Shown one piece after another: positions 53,781 through 62,915 of a DNA stretch of 64,000 nucleotides (within the stretch, counting starts at the first letter, position 1; every line of letters begins with the position of its first letter). The notes beneath the pieces are model-generated. The model was given only the letters and a program-made list of their open reading frames with translations. It was not told the origin of the DNA and did no database searches. Location: contig OZ252020.1 in NCBI GenBank assembly GCA_965247505.1, positions 1,488,001-1,552,000 of the forward strand. Reading direction: 5' to 3'. Both the position numbers and the translations under genes were made by a program. This DNA is from CAIYRG01 sp965247505. Its GTDB lineage: Bacteria; Pseudomonadota; Alphaproteobacteria; Micropepsales; Micropepsaceae.

Positions 53781-56594
53781 CTAATTGTCCAAGAAGGAGC
53801 GCAATTTGCGCGAGCGGCGCGGATGTTTGAGCTTGCGCAGGGCCTTGGCCTCGATTTGCCGGATGCGCTCGCGGGTGACCGAGAATTGCTGGCCGACCTC
53901 TTCCAAAGTGTGATCGGTGTTCATGCCGATGCCGAAACGCATCCGCAAAACACGTTCTTCGCGCGGCGTCAGCGTCGCCAGCACCCGGGTCGTGGTTTCG
54001 CGCAAATTCGACTGGATGGCGGCATCGACCGGCAAGATCGCATTTTTGTCTTCGATGAAATCGCCGAGATGCGAATCTTCCTCATCGCCGATGGGCGTCT
54101 CGAGACTGATCGGCTCTTTGGCGATCTTTAGAACTTTACGCACTTTTTCGAGCGGCATGGCGAGACGTTCGGCCAATTCTTCGGGCGTCGGCTCGCGGCC
54201 GATCTCGTGCAGCATCTGGCGCGAGGTGCGCACCAGTTTGTTGATGGTCTCGATCATATGCACCGGAATACGGATGGTGCGCGCTTGATCGGCAATGGAG
54301 CGCGTGATCGCCTGACGAATCCACCAGGTCGCATAGGTCGAGAATTTGTAGCCGCGGCGGTATTCGAATTTATCGACTGCCTTCATCAGGCCGATATTGC
54401 CTTCCTGAATAAGATCGAGAAATTGCAGGCCGCGATTGGTATATTTTTTCGCGATCGAAATGACGAGCCGAAGATTCGCTTCGATCATTTCTTTCTTGGC
54501 TTGACGCGCCTCGCGCTCGCCCTTTTGCACCGTGTGCACAATGCGGCGAAAATCGGTGATTGATTGGCGCACTTCTTGCGCGACCGCCCGAATTTGGTCG
54601 CGAAGGTCTTTGACCTTGTCGCGCTCTTCCTGAACAAAGTCCTTCCAGCCCGCGCCGGCAAGACGACCGACACGGCGGGCCCAACCGGGATCAAGCTCCT
54701 GCCCGAAATGTTGCTTCAAGAATTCGGCGCGATCGACGCCGTGGGATTCGGCAAGGCGCAAAATACGACCCTCGATGCCGACAAGCCGCCGGTTGATGCC
54801 ATATTTCTGATCGACCAGCGCTTCGATGCGGTTGTTGTTGAGCCTAAGGCTCTTCACCAATTCGACGGTTTCATTATGGAGCTTCTTAAAGCGCCGTTCC
54901 TGAGAGGTGGAAAGCTCGTCCGCCGCACCCAAAGCCGCTTCGACCTGCGCGTCCTGCAGCTTGCCAAGCCGCTTATAGAGCGAGGCGATCTTGTCGAGCG
55001 TTTCTAGGATTTGGGGCTTGAGCGCAGCTTCCATCGCGGAGAGCGAAAGATTGCTGTCGTCGTCTAAATCGTCGTCGCTCTCACCTTCTGCAGGTTTTGA
55101 TTCCCCGTTCTCGGTTTTGGTCTCACCCGGGGTTTCACTCTTCGTTTCGCTTTGAGCTTGGCCATCGGCGGCGGCGGGGGCGACCGGAGCAGGTGCGGTC
55201 GGAGCGCTGGAAGCAGCAGCAGCAGCGCTGCCCGGAGGGGGGAGCCCAGCGGCGGCAGCGGCGGCAGCAGCGGCCAAGGTCCCGCGGAGCACGGCGCCGG
55301 GCGCCGGCGGGCCGCCGGTCGCCGAGTGGTCGGTCGGCGGACCGGAATACATTGCTTCCAAATCGATGATGTCGCGAAGAAGAGCCTTTCCTTCGACCAG
55401 CTCGTCACGCCAAACGGTGAGACCCTCGAATGTCAGCGGGCTCTCGCACAGCGCGCCGATCATGAGCTCGCGACCCGCTTCGATGCGCTTGGCGATGGCA
55501 ATTTCGCCTTCGCGCGAAAGCAGTTCGACCGAACCCATCTCGCGCAAATACATGCGTACAGGATCGTCGGTGCGGTCAAAAGTCTCGCTCTTGGTTGGCG
55601 TCTTCGCGACTTCGCCGGCACTCGTCGTTGCGGGAAGGTTCTCGCCTTCGCTCTCGGACTCTTCCTGTTCTTCGCTTTCGATGACGTTGATGCCCATTTC
55701 CGAGAGCATCGCCATAGTGTCTTCGATTTGCTCGGAGGAGACTTTGTCCGAAGGCAAAACACGATTGAGCTCGTCATAGGTGACATAGCCGCGCTGCTTC
55801 GAGCGGGTGATCATTTTGCGTACGGCGGCATCCGATAAATCGAGAAGCGGCGAATCCGCATCGGAGTGGCTCGGCGTTTCGCCGGCGGCCTGTTTCTTTG
55901 CGAGTCTGGCGGCAGCTTTTGCCAACGCCTTGCGGTTGAGCGGCACTTTGCGTGCCGCAGGTTTTGTTTTTAATTCTGCTTTCACGTTTCCGGCTTTGGT
56001 CTGAGGCGTCAGCTCAGCCTTGTTCTGTTGTTTGATCTGGTCTTCGGCGCGCTTCTTGCCAGCCGTTTTTTTTTCAGAAATTTTCTTTTCAGTGGTTGCC
56101 TTTTGGGGGATTTTCTTTTCAGTAATTTTGGTCGCTGCCTTCGGCGCAGCTTTCACCTTGGAAGCAGATTTGGCTGTTTTTGAAGGCCCAGCTTTTCTAG
56201 AGGCCGCTTTCTTAGCCGCGGGTTTCTTAACTACTGTTTTCTTACCCCCCGGTTTACTACCTAACGACTTCTTCGCCGCTGCTGCTTTTTTCGCTGGTGC
56301 TTTTTTCGCAGAGGCTTTATTCACTGCGGCTTTTTTACCTGGGGCTTTTTTACCTGGGGCTTTTTTACCTGGGGCTTTTTTCGTCGGCGTTTTCTTCGTT
56401 GGCGTTTTTTTTGTCAGTACTTTCTTGCGGGGCGATGCCTTCTTTGCTGGCGCCGCCTTTGCGCCCTTCTTTGCTGCGGAAGACTTCGCTGACTTGCCAG
56501 ACGTCTTTGCGGACAGTTTGGACTTCTTCGCGGCAGGCTTAGCTGATGACTTTGCTTTGGCCGCTTTCGTCTTAGAGGTCGTTTTCTTCGCCAC
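53781..56594 (-). CDS. rpoD: Primary sigma factor RpoD with long Lys/Ala-rich N-terminal extension
   Basis: 937 residues from GTG 56594. Residues ~252-310 are region 1.1 (VRKMITRSKQRGYVTYDELN), ~343-375 region 1.2 (DPVRMYLREMGSVELLSREG), ~700-765 region 2 (ANLRLVISIAKKYTNRGLQF, FSTYATWWIRQAI), ~795-840 region 3 and ~870-930 region 4 (VTRERIRQIEAKALRKLKHP). Unusual: residues 1-250 form an extra domain of AKK/APGKK/SAKKAPAKK repeats, like histone H1 or AlgP, and residues ~420-510 of the non-conserved region hold an Ala-run and acidic stretch. Typical RpoD is about 620-700 residues. The core is intact, so it should direct housekeeping transcription. Confidence 0.95.
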   Translation of the reverse strand: MAKKTTSKTKAAKAKSSAKPAAKKSKLSAKTSGKSAKSSAAKKGAKAAPAKKASPRKKVLTKKTPTKKTPTKKAPGKKAPGKKAPGKKAAVNKASAKKAPAKKAAAAKKSLGSKPGGKKTVVKKPAAKKAASRKAGPSKTAKSASKVKAAPKAATKITEKKIPQKATTEKKISEKKTAGKKRAEDQIKQQNKAELTPQTKAGNVKAELKTKPAARKVPLNRKALAKAAARLAKKQAAGETPSHSDADSPLLDLSDAAVRKMITRSKQRGYVTYDELNRVLPSDKVSSEQIEDTMAMLSEMGINVIESEEQEESESEGENLPATTSAGEVAKTPTKSETFDRTDDPVRMYLREMGSVELLSREGEIAIAKRIEAGRELMIGALCESPLTFEGLTVWRDELVEGKALLRDIIDLEAMYSGPPTDHSATGGPPAPGAVLRGTLAAAAAAAAAGLPPPGSAAAAASSAPTAPAPVAPAAADGQAQSETKSETPGETKTENGESKPAEGESDDDLDDDSNLSLSAMEAALKPQILETLDKIASLYKRLGKLQDAQVEAALGAADELSTSQERRFKKLHNETVELVKSLRLNNNRIEALVDQKYGINRRLVGIEGRILRLAESHGVDRAEFLKQHFGQELDPGWARRVGRLAGAGWKDFVQEERDKVKDLRDQIRAVAQEVRQSITDFRRIVHTVQKGEREARQAKKEMIEANLRLVISIAKKYTNRGLQFLDLIQEGNIGLMKAVDKFEYRRGYKFSTYATWWIRQAITRSIADQARTIRIPVHMIETINKLVRTSRQMLHEIGREPTPEELAERLAMPLEKVRKVLKIAKEPISLETPIGDEEDSHLGDFIEDKNAILPVDAAIQSNLRETTTRVLATLTPREERVLRMRFGIGMNTDHTLEEVGQQFSVTRERIRQIEAKALRKLKHPRRSRKLRSFLDN
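56326..56400. repeat. 15-bp tandem repeat inside rpoD
   Basis: The unit GGGGCTTTTTTACCT (plus strand) appears three times nearly exactly at 56326-56370, followed by two degenerate units. It encodes the APGKK pentapeptide repeats of the RpoD extension. Copy number is likely to vary between strains. Confidence 0.8.
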
Positions 56595-56690
56595 TCTTAA
56601 AGGTTCCGTCTCTGGCCGTCTGTTTCAGTTACGGCACACTTGCTCATTTGCGGCGTTCTTCCCAAAAGTCTGAAACCAACGACCTCAAAC

Positions 56691-58601
56691 CTAACTTCCC
56701 ATTTGAGCTCTTATTAGACCGTTCAGCCTCTGAACTTCATCAAAGTCGGCGTCGGTGCCACTATCCAAATAACGCGTAAACGCGGCATCGCGCTGCAATT
56801 TAAGCTCTCCGTGGGGGGTAAAATCCGGATCCTCAAGCTGGGCAACCGCACGGCGCCACGCCTCTTCAAGACCGGCCTCCCCCCTGTCCTTCGCTATATA
56901 TAACACGGAGGGCTGATTTCTCAGCTGATCCGCAAGCACACCCATTCCCAATCTAGTGATGTGGTTCTCTATAAGTGTTTTTTCAAGCCTCGCGCCGGAG
57001 GCGGCGAGGTGTAGAAGCTCGTCCTTAAGCCTGTCAAGCTGAGGATCGGACAGCAAAATTTGAGCCAAGATTTCGGCGTCACGCTCAATCAGATCGGGAT
57101 TTAGGAGCACCAGCCCCATAAGCTCCTTTTCCTTGGCCGATTTGACCGCCCCCTTGGCGTTCACCGCGTGAAGACTGCGCCGGACGGCAGGTGAAACCTG
57201 CTGTTCTTGGGCTCTGGCCCGGGACACTCTGTCGCCGCGATAGTCTCGCTTGCCATAATCCGAGCTGCCTGGGGAAGGAAAGCGCCGCTGCCAATCGCTC
57301 CTCTCTCGGCTCTGCCCTCGGGGTGCCCGACGCTGCTTGAAGGCCTTGAACACGCGTTCATTGAAGTCGCGCTTATAATAATCGGCAATCTTCGGGTCGC
57401 GAATCCGTTTCACGATTTCCTCAAGCTCGGACTCCAGCCCTGCGCGGCGCTCCGGGGTCGAGAAATCACGTCCTTCCGTTTCGCCCTGCCAAAGGACTTC
57501 GCCAAGGCTTTGGGCCTTTTCGATCAGGGCCCGCATGGGCCCGGGACCCTGGGCACGCAAAAAACTATCGGGATCTTGGCCGGATGGTAAGAACACAAAG
57601 CGCAGAGAATAGCCGGGCTTTAGATGACCCAGCGCGAGGCGAGAGGCACGCCTCGCCGCCCTTAAACCTGCCTCGTCACCGTCAAGACAAAGCACCGGCT
57701 CCGGCGCAAGCCTCCAGAGCAACTGCAATTGGTCTTCGGTGAGGGCGGTTCCCAAAGGCGCAACCGCTCCGTGAAACCCGGCCTCGACGAGCACGATCAC
57801 ATCCACATAGCCTTCGGCCAGAACGAGCGGCTGATCTTTGGCCGCCGCCTCGCGGGCGCGCTTGAAATTGTACAAAAGCCGGCCCTTGGAAAAGAGCGTC
57901 GTCTCGCCGGTATTGATGTATTTGGGCTTGGCGTCCGGCGACAATGCGCGCCCGCCAAAGGCAACAACACGACCGCGAAGGTCTTCAATCGGAAACATCA
58001 CCCGGTTATAGAAAAAATCCCGCGCGGCGCGAGTCTCGTCCGCGGGCCGCGCCAAACCAGCCTCAATCATGTCGGCAGGCGGGACGTTATGCGCCGTCAA
58101 ATGACTTATCAGCGCCCCGTTCGTGTCGGGGGCGTAGCCGATGCGAAAACACGAACAGATTTCGCCGGTAAGCCCCCGGGACTTCAAATAGTCACGCGCT
58201 TGAGCACCAACGCTTGCGCGCAATTGCTCTTCAAAGAATGCGGCGCCGAGTTCCACCACCTCGTAAAGTGATTTGCGCCGCGCTTCGCGTTCCTCCTCTT
58301 CCGGCGTCCAGGCCGGAAGTTGCACCCCCGCAAGATCGGCAAGCTGCTTTACGGCCTCGGGAAAATTCAGGCCTTCGGTCTCGCGCAGCCATTTGAAGCC
58401 ATCGCCGCCCGCGCCGCAGCCGAAGCAATGAAAGGTCCGGCGCTCGTTTTCAACTTTGAAGGAAGGTGATTTTTCTTTATGAAATGGACAAAGCCCCCAA
58501 AAAACGCGGCCTTTGCGCTCCAGTTTGACACGCTTGCCCACCAGCTGGACGAGATCCGTCCGCTGTAGAATTTCTTCCAACAAGGCTTCGCCATAGCGCA
58601 T
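56691..58601 (-). CDS. dnaG: DNA primase
   Basis: 636 residues. N-terminal CHC2 zinc finger (CPFHKEKSPSF ... FHCFGCGAGGD), core RNAP-like domain, Toprim segment with EGYVDVIVLVEAGF and CLDGDEAGLRAARRA, and a C-terminal DnaB-binding helical domain. Makes RNA primers for replication. Upstream of rpoD on the same strand with ~96 bp between, the classic macromolecular-synthesis arrangement. Confidence 0.95.
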   Translation of the reverse strand: MRYGEALLEEILQRTDLVQLVGKRVKLERKGRVFWGLCPFHKEKSPSFKVENERRTFHCFGCGAGGDGFKWLRETEGLNFPEAVKQLADLAGVQLPAWTPEEEEREARRKSLYEVVELGAAFFEEQLRASVGAQARDYLKSRGLTGEICSCFRIGYAPDTNGALISHLTAHNVPPADMIEAGLARPADETRAARDFFYNRVMFPIEDLRGRVVAFGGRALSPDAKPKYINTGETTLFSKGRLLYNFKRAREAAAKDQPLVLAEGYVDVIVLVEAGFHGAVAPLGTALTEDQLQLLWRLAPEPVLCLDGDEAGLRAARRASRLALGHLKPGYSLRFVFLPSGQDPDSFLRAQGPGPMRALIEKAQSLGEVLWQGETEGRDFSTPERRAGLESELEEIVKRIRDPKIADYYKRDFNERVFKAFKQRRAPRGQSRERSDWQRRFPSPGSSDYGKRDYRGDRVSRARAQEQQVSPAVRRSLHAVNAKGAVKSAKEKELMGLVLLNPDLIERDAEILAQILLSDPQLDRLKDELLHLAASGARLEKTLIENHITRLGMGVLADQLRNQPSVLYIAKDRGEAGLEEAWRRAVAQLEDPDFTPHGELKLQRDAAFTRYLDSGTDADFDEVQRLNGLIRAQMGS

Positions 58602-59030
58602 GTGATTCGAATCCTACGCCTTCACTATCGCTGCGATCCGGTGCCGAACCAATAAATAAATGTCATTCCCGGCGCGCGCGACATCAAGGAGCGCGCGGGA
58701 AGGGAACCCAGGTATTGAAACCACGCCTGCAGTAAACACCTGGATCCCCTTCCCTCGCCCTGCTTCCGCAGGGCTCGCCGGGGATGACAGGTTTAGAAGT
58801 TTGAAGCAGTGCACCGCCAAAGTCCTCAATCTCCAAAAGCGGATTCTCGAAGGAACGATGTGCCTTCGGCCAATCTCATATGATCGCGCAAGCGGGCCCG
58901 CGCAACCATTGCTACATGGCTTTTGCTCACAACTCCGTGGCCGGAAAATGCCCTTATTGGAGGCGGCACCGCGCCTTTTTGGATCTTGCCGAATCTGGGC
59001 GAAATCGGTGCCGGGTCAGGGCGATTTCGC
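58602..59030. repeat. Gene-poor spacer with REP-like family A pair
   Basis: 58661-58789 is an inverted REP-like pair: TGTCATTCCCGGCGCGCGCG...GGGAACCCAGG at the left and CACCTGGATCCCCTTCCCTC...GCTCGCCGGGGATGACA at the right. The centre is about 30 bp with no gene. Between 58855 and 59030 an 83-residue open frame starting at ATG 58880 is possible, but it runs into the GatB/YqeY gene and I do not recognise it. Confidence 0.6.
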
Positions 59031-59489
59031 CTACGACAATAACCCCTTCACCGCAGCGCCAACCTTGCCAAAATCCATCTGCCCGGAATAGTGGGATTTC
59101 AGTGCGCCCATCACTTTTCCCATATCTTTGAGCGAGCCCGCACCGATTTCCGCGATCGCATCTTGCACAGCTTTGCGGGTTTCCTCGTCCGACATTTGAC
59201 GTGGCATGAATTCGCGGATGATCTCGATTTCTTCGCGCTCGTCGGCCGCCAATTCGGGGCGGTTTCCGGTGTCATAGGTGGCAGCGGATTCTTCACGCTG
59301 TTTGATCATCTTGGCGAGGAGGTTAAGGATTTCGTCGTCGGCAACGCCCTCGCGCGATTCTTCGGTGCGCGCAGCAATGTCGCGATCTTTGACTGCAGCC
59401 ATAATCATGCGGACGGTTGAAAGCCTGCGCTTCTCTCTCGCCCTCATCGCCTCCTTCATCTGTTCGTTGAAGCGGTCCCGCAACCCCAT
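59031..59489 (-). CDS. GatB/YqeY domain protein
   Basis: 152 residues. MGLRDRFNEQMKEAMRAREK, TVRMIMAAVKDRDIAARTEE, KMIKQREESAATYDTGNRPE and the C-terminal LKSHYSGQMDFGKVGAAVKG are the YqeY pattern. These proteins resemble the tail of the amidotransferase subunit GatB and may bind tRNA or charged tRNA; the exact role is unknown. Divergent from carA, upstream of dnaG. Confidence 0.93.
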   Translation of the reverse strand: MGLRDRFNEQMKEAMRAREKRRLSTVRMIMAAVKDRDIAARTEESREGVADDEILNLLAKMIKQREESAATYDTGNRPELAADEREEIEIIREFMPRQMSDEETRKAVQDAIAEIGAGSLKDMGKVMGALKSHYSGQMDFGKVGAAVKGLLS

Positions 59490-59662
59490 GAATCACCCCC
59501 CTTTTTCGAGCGGCCGGAATGTAGGTCAAAGGCACGAAGGCGGCAATTCACCATCTATTTCCAGGTGGGGGAATATTTGGCGGGACCCGCGCTTGACCGC
59601 CCTATGGCGCCTGCCTATTTTCGCCCAAATTCATCTTCGCATTTTCCGACAAGGCTAGAGCC

Positions 59663-60856
59663 ATGGCAGGCGAGACAACGAACACCGCTCCGCATTCCGG
59701 GGCGGTAATGTTTGCAGCTCGCGCCAGCGGTGTTTTGGTGCTGGCGGACGGAACCGTGTTTAAGGGAACAGGTTTCGGGGCGGAAATGAACGCGGTCGGA
59801 GAGGTTTGTTTCAACACCGCGATGACGGGCTATCAGGAGATTCTCTCCGATCCCTCATACGCCGGGCAAATCGTGGCGTTCACTTTTCCGCATATCGGTA
59901 TTGTCGGCGCCAATGAAGAAGACATCGAAACGACGACGCCTGCGGTGCGCGCGATGATTACAAAGGCCCAAGCGCATGATCCCTCGAACTACCGCGCTCT
60001 GACGACGCTCGATCAGTGGTTGAAGCGGCACAATATTCCGGGATTGTCGGGAATCGATACAAGACGTCTTACCGCACATATTCGCGAGAACGGGATGCCC
60101 CATGGCGTGATCGCGCACGCAAGTTCTGAAGAGTTCGATATCGGTGCGCTGACGCAACAAGCCAAGGCGTTTTCCGGCTTGGAAGGCTTGGACCTCGCAA
60201 AGGAAATTTCCTGCCGCCAAAGTTTTACTTGGGACGAAACACCATGGGTTTGGAACAAAGGATATGGCAAACAGGAAAAGCCCTCATGGCGCGCCGTCGT
60301 GGTCGATTACGGCGTGAAACGAAACATCCTTCGTCTTTTGGCTGATAGCGGCGCGGCGATTACAGTCGTGCCGGCCAGTTCCAGCGCCGAGGACATTCTT
60401 CGCCACAAACCGCAAGGGGTTATGTTTTCCAATGGCCCGGGCGACCCCGCGGCAACCGGAGCCTATGCGATACCGGCCATTCAAGGCGTCATTGCTGCGG
60501 GCGTGCCGGCATTCGGCATTTGCTTGGGCCATCAAATGATGGCGCTCAGCCTAGGCGCGAAGACGAAAAAAATGCCGCAAGGTCATCATGGGGCGAACCA
60601 TCCGGTGAAAGATTTGGAAACCGGCAAGGTCGAAATCGTTTCGATGAACCACGGCTTCACGGTGGATCGTGAAACATTGCCCGAGGGCGTTATCGAGACC
60701 CATGTTTCGCTCTTCGATGACACGAATTGCGGCTTGCGCGTTGAGGGCAAAGACATCTTCTCGGTGCAATATCATCCAGAGGCGTCCCCTGGTCCGATGG
60801 ATTCTCACTATCTGTTTGAGCGCTTTGCCAATGCGGCGATGGCAAGGCCAGGATAG
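59663..60856 (+). CDS. carA: Carbamoyl-phosphate synthase small subunit
   Basis: 397 residues. N-terminal CPSase domain (VLADGTVFKGTGFGAEMNAVGEVCFNTAMTGYQE) and C-terminal class I glutaminase with nucleophile Cys in AFGICLGHQMMALSLG and catalytic His-Glu in QYHPEASPGP. Supplies ammonia to the large subunit CarB for arginine and pyrimidine synthesis. carB is not in the window. Confidence 0.96.
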   Translation: MAGETTNTAPHSGAVMFAARASGVLVLADGTVFKGTGFGAEMNAVGEVCFNTAMTGYQEILSDPSYAGQIVAFTFPHIGIVGANEEDIETTTPAVRAMITKAQAHDPSNYRALTTLDQWLKRHNIPGLSGIDTRRLTAHIRENGMPHGVIAHASSEEFDIGALTQQAKAFSGLEGLDLAKEISCRQSFTWDETPWVWNKGYGKQEKPSWRAVVVDYGVKRNILRLLADSGAAITVVPASSSAEDILRHKPQGVMFSNGPGDPAATGAYAIPAIQGVIAAGVPAFGICLGHQMMALSLGAKTKKMPQGHHGANHPVKDLETGKVEIVSMNHGFTVDRETLPEGVIETHVSLFDDTNCGLRVEGKDIFSVQYHPEASPGPMDSHYLFERFANAAMARPG

Positions 60857-60996
60857 CGGCTCAACATGCTGAAATTTTGCGCGTAATGATTACGTAATCG
60901 AGATGACTCTATTGTCTTGCAATGGGCTGAGGTCGACCATCGGCTTGCCACAAACGGGCACTAAAAGTTCAAGCTAGGCTTTGAAGGGTGACGAGA

Positions 60997-61674
60997 ATGC
61001 CTACAAACGCGTTTAAAGCGAAGCTTTTCTATTTTCTTGCTGTAGTTCTATTCGTTGCGAGCGCACAGCGGGCAGGCGCAATCGACATCACCCAAGTTGA
61101 GGGCAAATTCGAATGTCCTGATCTCAGCAACCAGCAATCATGCGCCATTCGATTTGAAGAAGCCTTCCTCGTTCAACATGCCGGACTGGTGCAACCTGGC
61201 GAGGACGCACTTGAGATACGCTTGCAAAGCGGCGAACTTCTACAACTCAAACGTTTTGGTGGGTTCAATCTTTTGGAATTAGATGAAAGCGGAAGATTCC
61301 TCACACTTAGAGAACAGTTCAGCGAGGGCAACACGTGGCATTTGGTTGATCTTGATCGTGGAATCATTACCGAGATATTCGGCTATCCTTTGTTCTCTCC
61401 GAACGGCACGAAATTCGTCTGCGCTTCGGAGGATTTGGACGCGGGATGGTCGGTAAATGCTTTCGACGTTTACCAGATCACGCCCCAAGGCATCATGAGG
61501 GTATTTCAGGCCATGTCTCCGGGCGCCGGGACTTGGGCCGGGCGGGACGTCCATTGGATCGACGATCAACGCATCGGCTTTCAGCGCGCGGAATGGCGCG
61601 ATAACCACATTGGCGAGGATCCCGCTATTCTACAATTTAGCGAGGGCATGTGGCGGATCGATCAAATTAACTGA
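60997..61674 (+). CDS. Secreted protein of unknown function
   Basis: 225 residues from ATG 60997, preceded by GAAGGG; an upstream GTG at 60988 lacks a ribosome site. Signal peptide (LFYFLAVVLFVASAQRAGAI), then repeated strand-rich blocks (LLELDESGRFLTLREQF, WHLVDLDRGIITEIFGY, DVHWIDDQRIGFQRAEW) that suggest a beta-propeller-like body. Family not recognised. Confidence 0.65.
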   Translation: MPTNAFKAKLFYFLAVVLFVASAQRAGAIDITQVEGKFECPDLSNQQSCAIRFEEAFLVQHAGLVQPGEDALEIRLQSGELLQLKRFGGFNLLELDESGRFLTLREQFSEGNTWHLVDLDRGIITEIFGYPLFSPNGTKFVCASEDLDAGWSVNAFDVYQITPQGIMRVFQAMSPGAGTWAGRDVHWIDDQRIGFQRAEWRDNHIGEDPAILQFSEGMWRIDQIN

Positions 61675-62012
61675 GCACCCAGTGCTGCCATGTGGGAGCA
61701 CCAACGAGATGGAAACGTCAAAACTGCGGTAACGATTGGATAGGGTTGCTTCCAGTCCTTCCAGTTAGATCTCTATCTGTCACTCCCGGCCTAGCCACCC
61801 AGCGTGCGCAGCGCGCCCGGGTGGTTAGGGGAAGGGAAACTAGGTAGTTGAGATTTGCGTAGGATTTGAAACCTGCGTCCCCTTCCCTCACGATACTTCG
61901 TATCGCTCGCCGGGGATGACAAATGGGGGGCGGTATGGCCCAGAATTTCCCATAGCGGCGGTCACTCCGCTATGGTTTATCTTGCAAGGGACAAATTTCA
62001 GGAGGATTGCGA
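61675..62012. repeat. Gene-free spacer with REP-like family A pair
   Basis: 61778-61921 is an inverted REP-like pair: TGTCACTCCCGGC...GGGGAAGGG on the left and CCCCTTCCCTCACGATACTT...GCTCGCCGGGGATGACA on the right, with a short core. Nothing else is seen apart from the ribosome site (AGGAGG at 62000-62005) of the next gene. Confidence 0.6.
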
Positions 62013-62222
62013 GTGCAATCGTATAACCACATTATCGTGACGCTGATTGCCGTTGTTGGCCTCATTACCGCGGTTGGGCAACACAGCTATTTCGCTCCTT
62101 ATAATTCCTGTGTGCGGAGCCTAACGGGCACGCCGATCGTAAACGGCAACGGGCTCTACACAAATGCCTTGGCGGCGCGAGTGTGTGCCGGGCGTCTTGG
62201 CGGCGGCGGCGGCGACGTTTAG
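62013..62222 (+). CDS. Tiny membrane or secreted protein
   Basis: 69 residues from GTG 62013, 7 bp after AGGAGG; the upstream TTG 62007 is too close to it. One hydrophobic segment (NHIIVTLIAVVGLITAVG), then a region with two Cys (NSCVRSLTGTP; ARVCAGRLGGGGGDV). Family not recognised. Its stop overlaps the stop of the convergent DUF4893 gene by 3 bp. Confidence 0.6.
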   Translation: MQSYNHIIVTLIAVVGLITAVGQHSYFAPYNSCVRSLTGTPIVNGNGLYTNALAARVCAGRLGGGGGDV

Positions 62223-62815
62223 CGCTGAAGTTCAATGACGTCGAACAGCGATTCGATCACTGGAAGAGGAAGTTCGATCCGCGCGTGGCGATCCCCGATC
62301 GACGAGATCACTCCCACATGATCGTTTGGCGTTGCGCTCGCACCAAAGCCTATGCCGCCGCCCGAATAGGGCCGTTGTTTTTCGTCCCGCACACTCGTGC
62401 CTGCGAGCAATATAAAGCGCGCGCCATCTTCATCGGCATAGCCGGAGAAGCGCTGCGTACCGGAAAGCTTTTCGAAGAAAAGCCCCTTTGAGGTGCTCGT
62501 AAAGCGGCAATCATGCCAGGTGTAGACGATGGCCGGTTCCAATCCGCCGAGCTTCATGAGGCGGCAACGCCAGTTTCCAGTCAGCTCTTGTGCCGAAATG
62601 GGACCGGCTGCAGCGTCGAGAACGCCATGGATGGCAGCGCGGTCCTCGGGGCTTGCACCCGCATCGGCGGCGCCCAAGCCTAGCGCCCGCGCTGTCTCGA
62701 GATCCGCCAAACGCTGGCGATCATAAGGGGTTATGTTGTCCTGCCAGCCGGCAAATGATGGCGCGGCGGTGCCAATGAGAAGGATTGCGGCGGCAAATAG
62801 TCTTGTGGCGTGCAT
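62219..62815 (-). CDS. DUF4893 family secreted protein
   Basis: 198 residues from ATG 62815 (GGGACAG upstream). Signal peptide (LFAAAILLIGTAAPSFA), then WQDNITPYDRQRLADLETA, TGNWRCRLMKLGGLEPAIVY and GLFFEKLSGTQRFSGYADED, the DUF4893 pattern. Function unknown. The two Cys (NWRCRL, HDCRFT) may form a disulfide. Confidence 0.85.
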   Translation of the reverse strand: MHATRLFAAAILLIGTAAPSFAGWQDNITPYDRQRLADLETARALGLGAADAGASPEDRAAIHGVLDAAAGPISAQELTGNWRCRLMKLGGLEPAIVYTWHDCRFTSTSKGLFFEKLSGTQRFSGYADEDGARFILLAGTSVRDEKQRPYSGGGIGFGASATPNDHVGVISSIGDRHARIELPLPVIESLFDVIELQR

Positions 62816-62915
62816 GGCTGTCCCGTTTCGACGCAAATTTCGTTAATGCGACGGTAACCACGCAAGGCGCACGCCAGAGCATGAGTGGATGACTTGGGAT
62901 GACAAGCTTGCGGAA

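Noticed and set aside
58880..59131. 83-codon frame between dnaG and the GatB/YqeY gene
   Set aside because: No recognisable family and no ribosome site; its 3' part overlaps the well-supported GatB/YqeY gene. Reported only as a possibility in the spacer entry.
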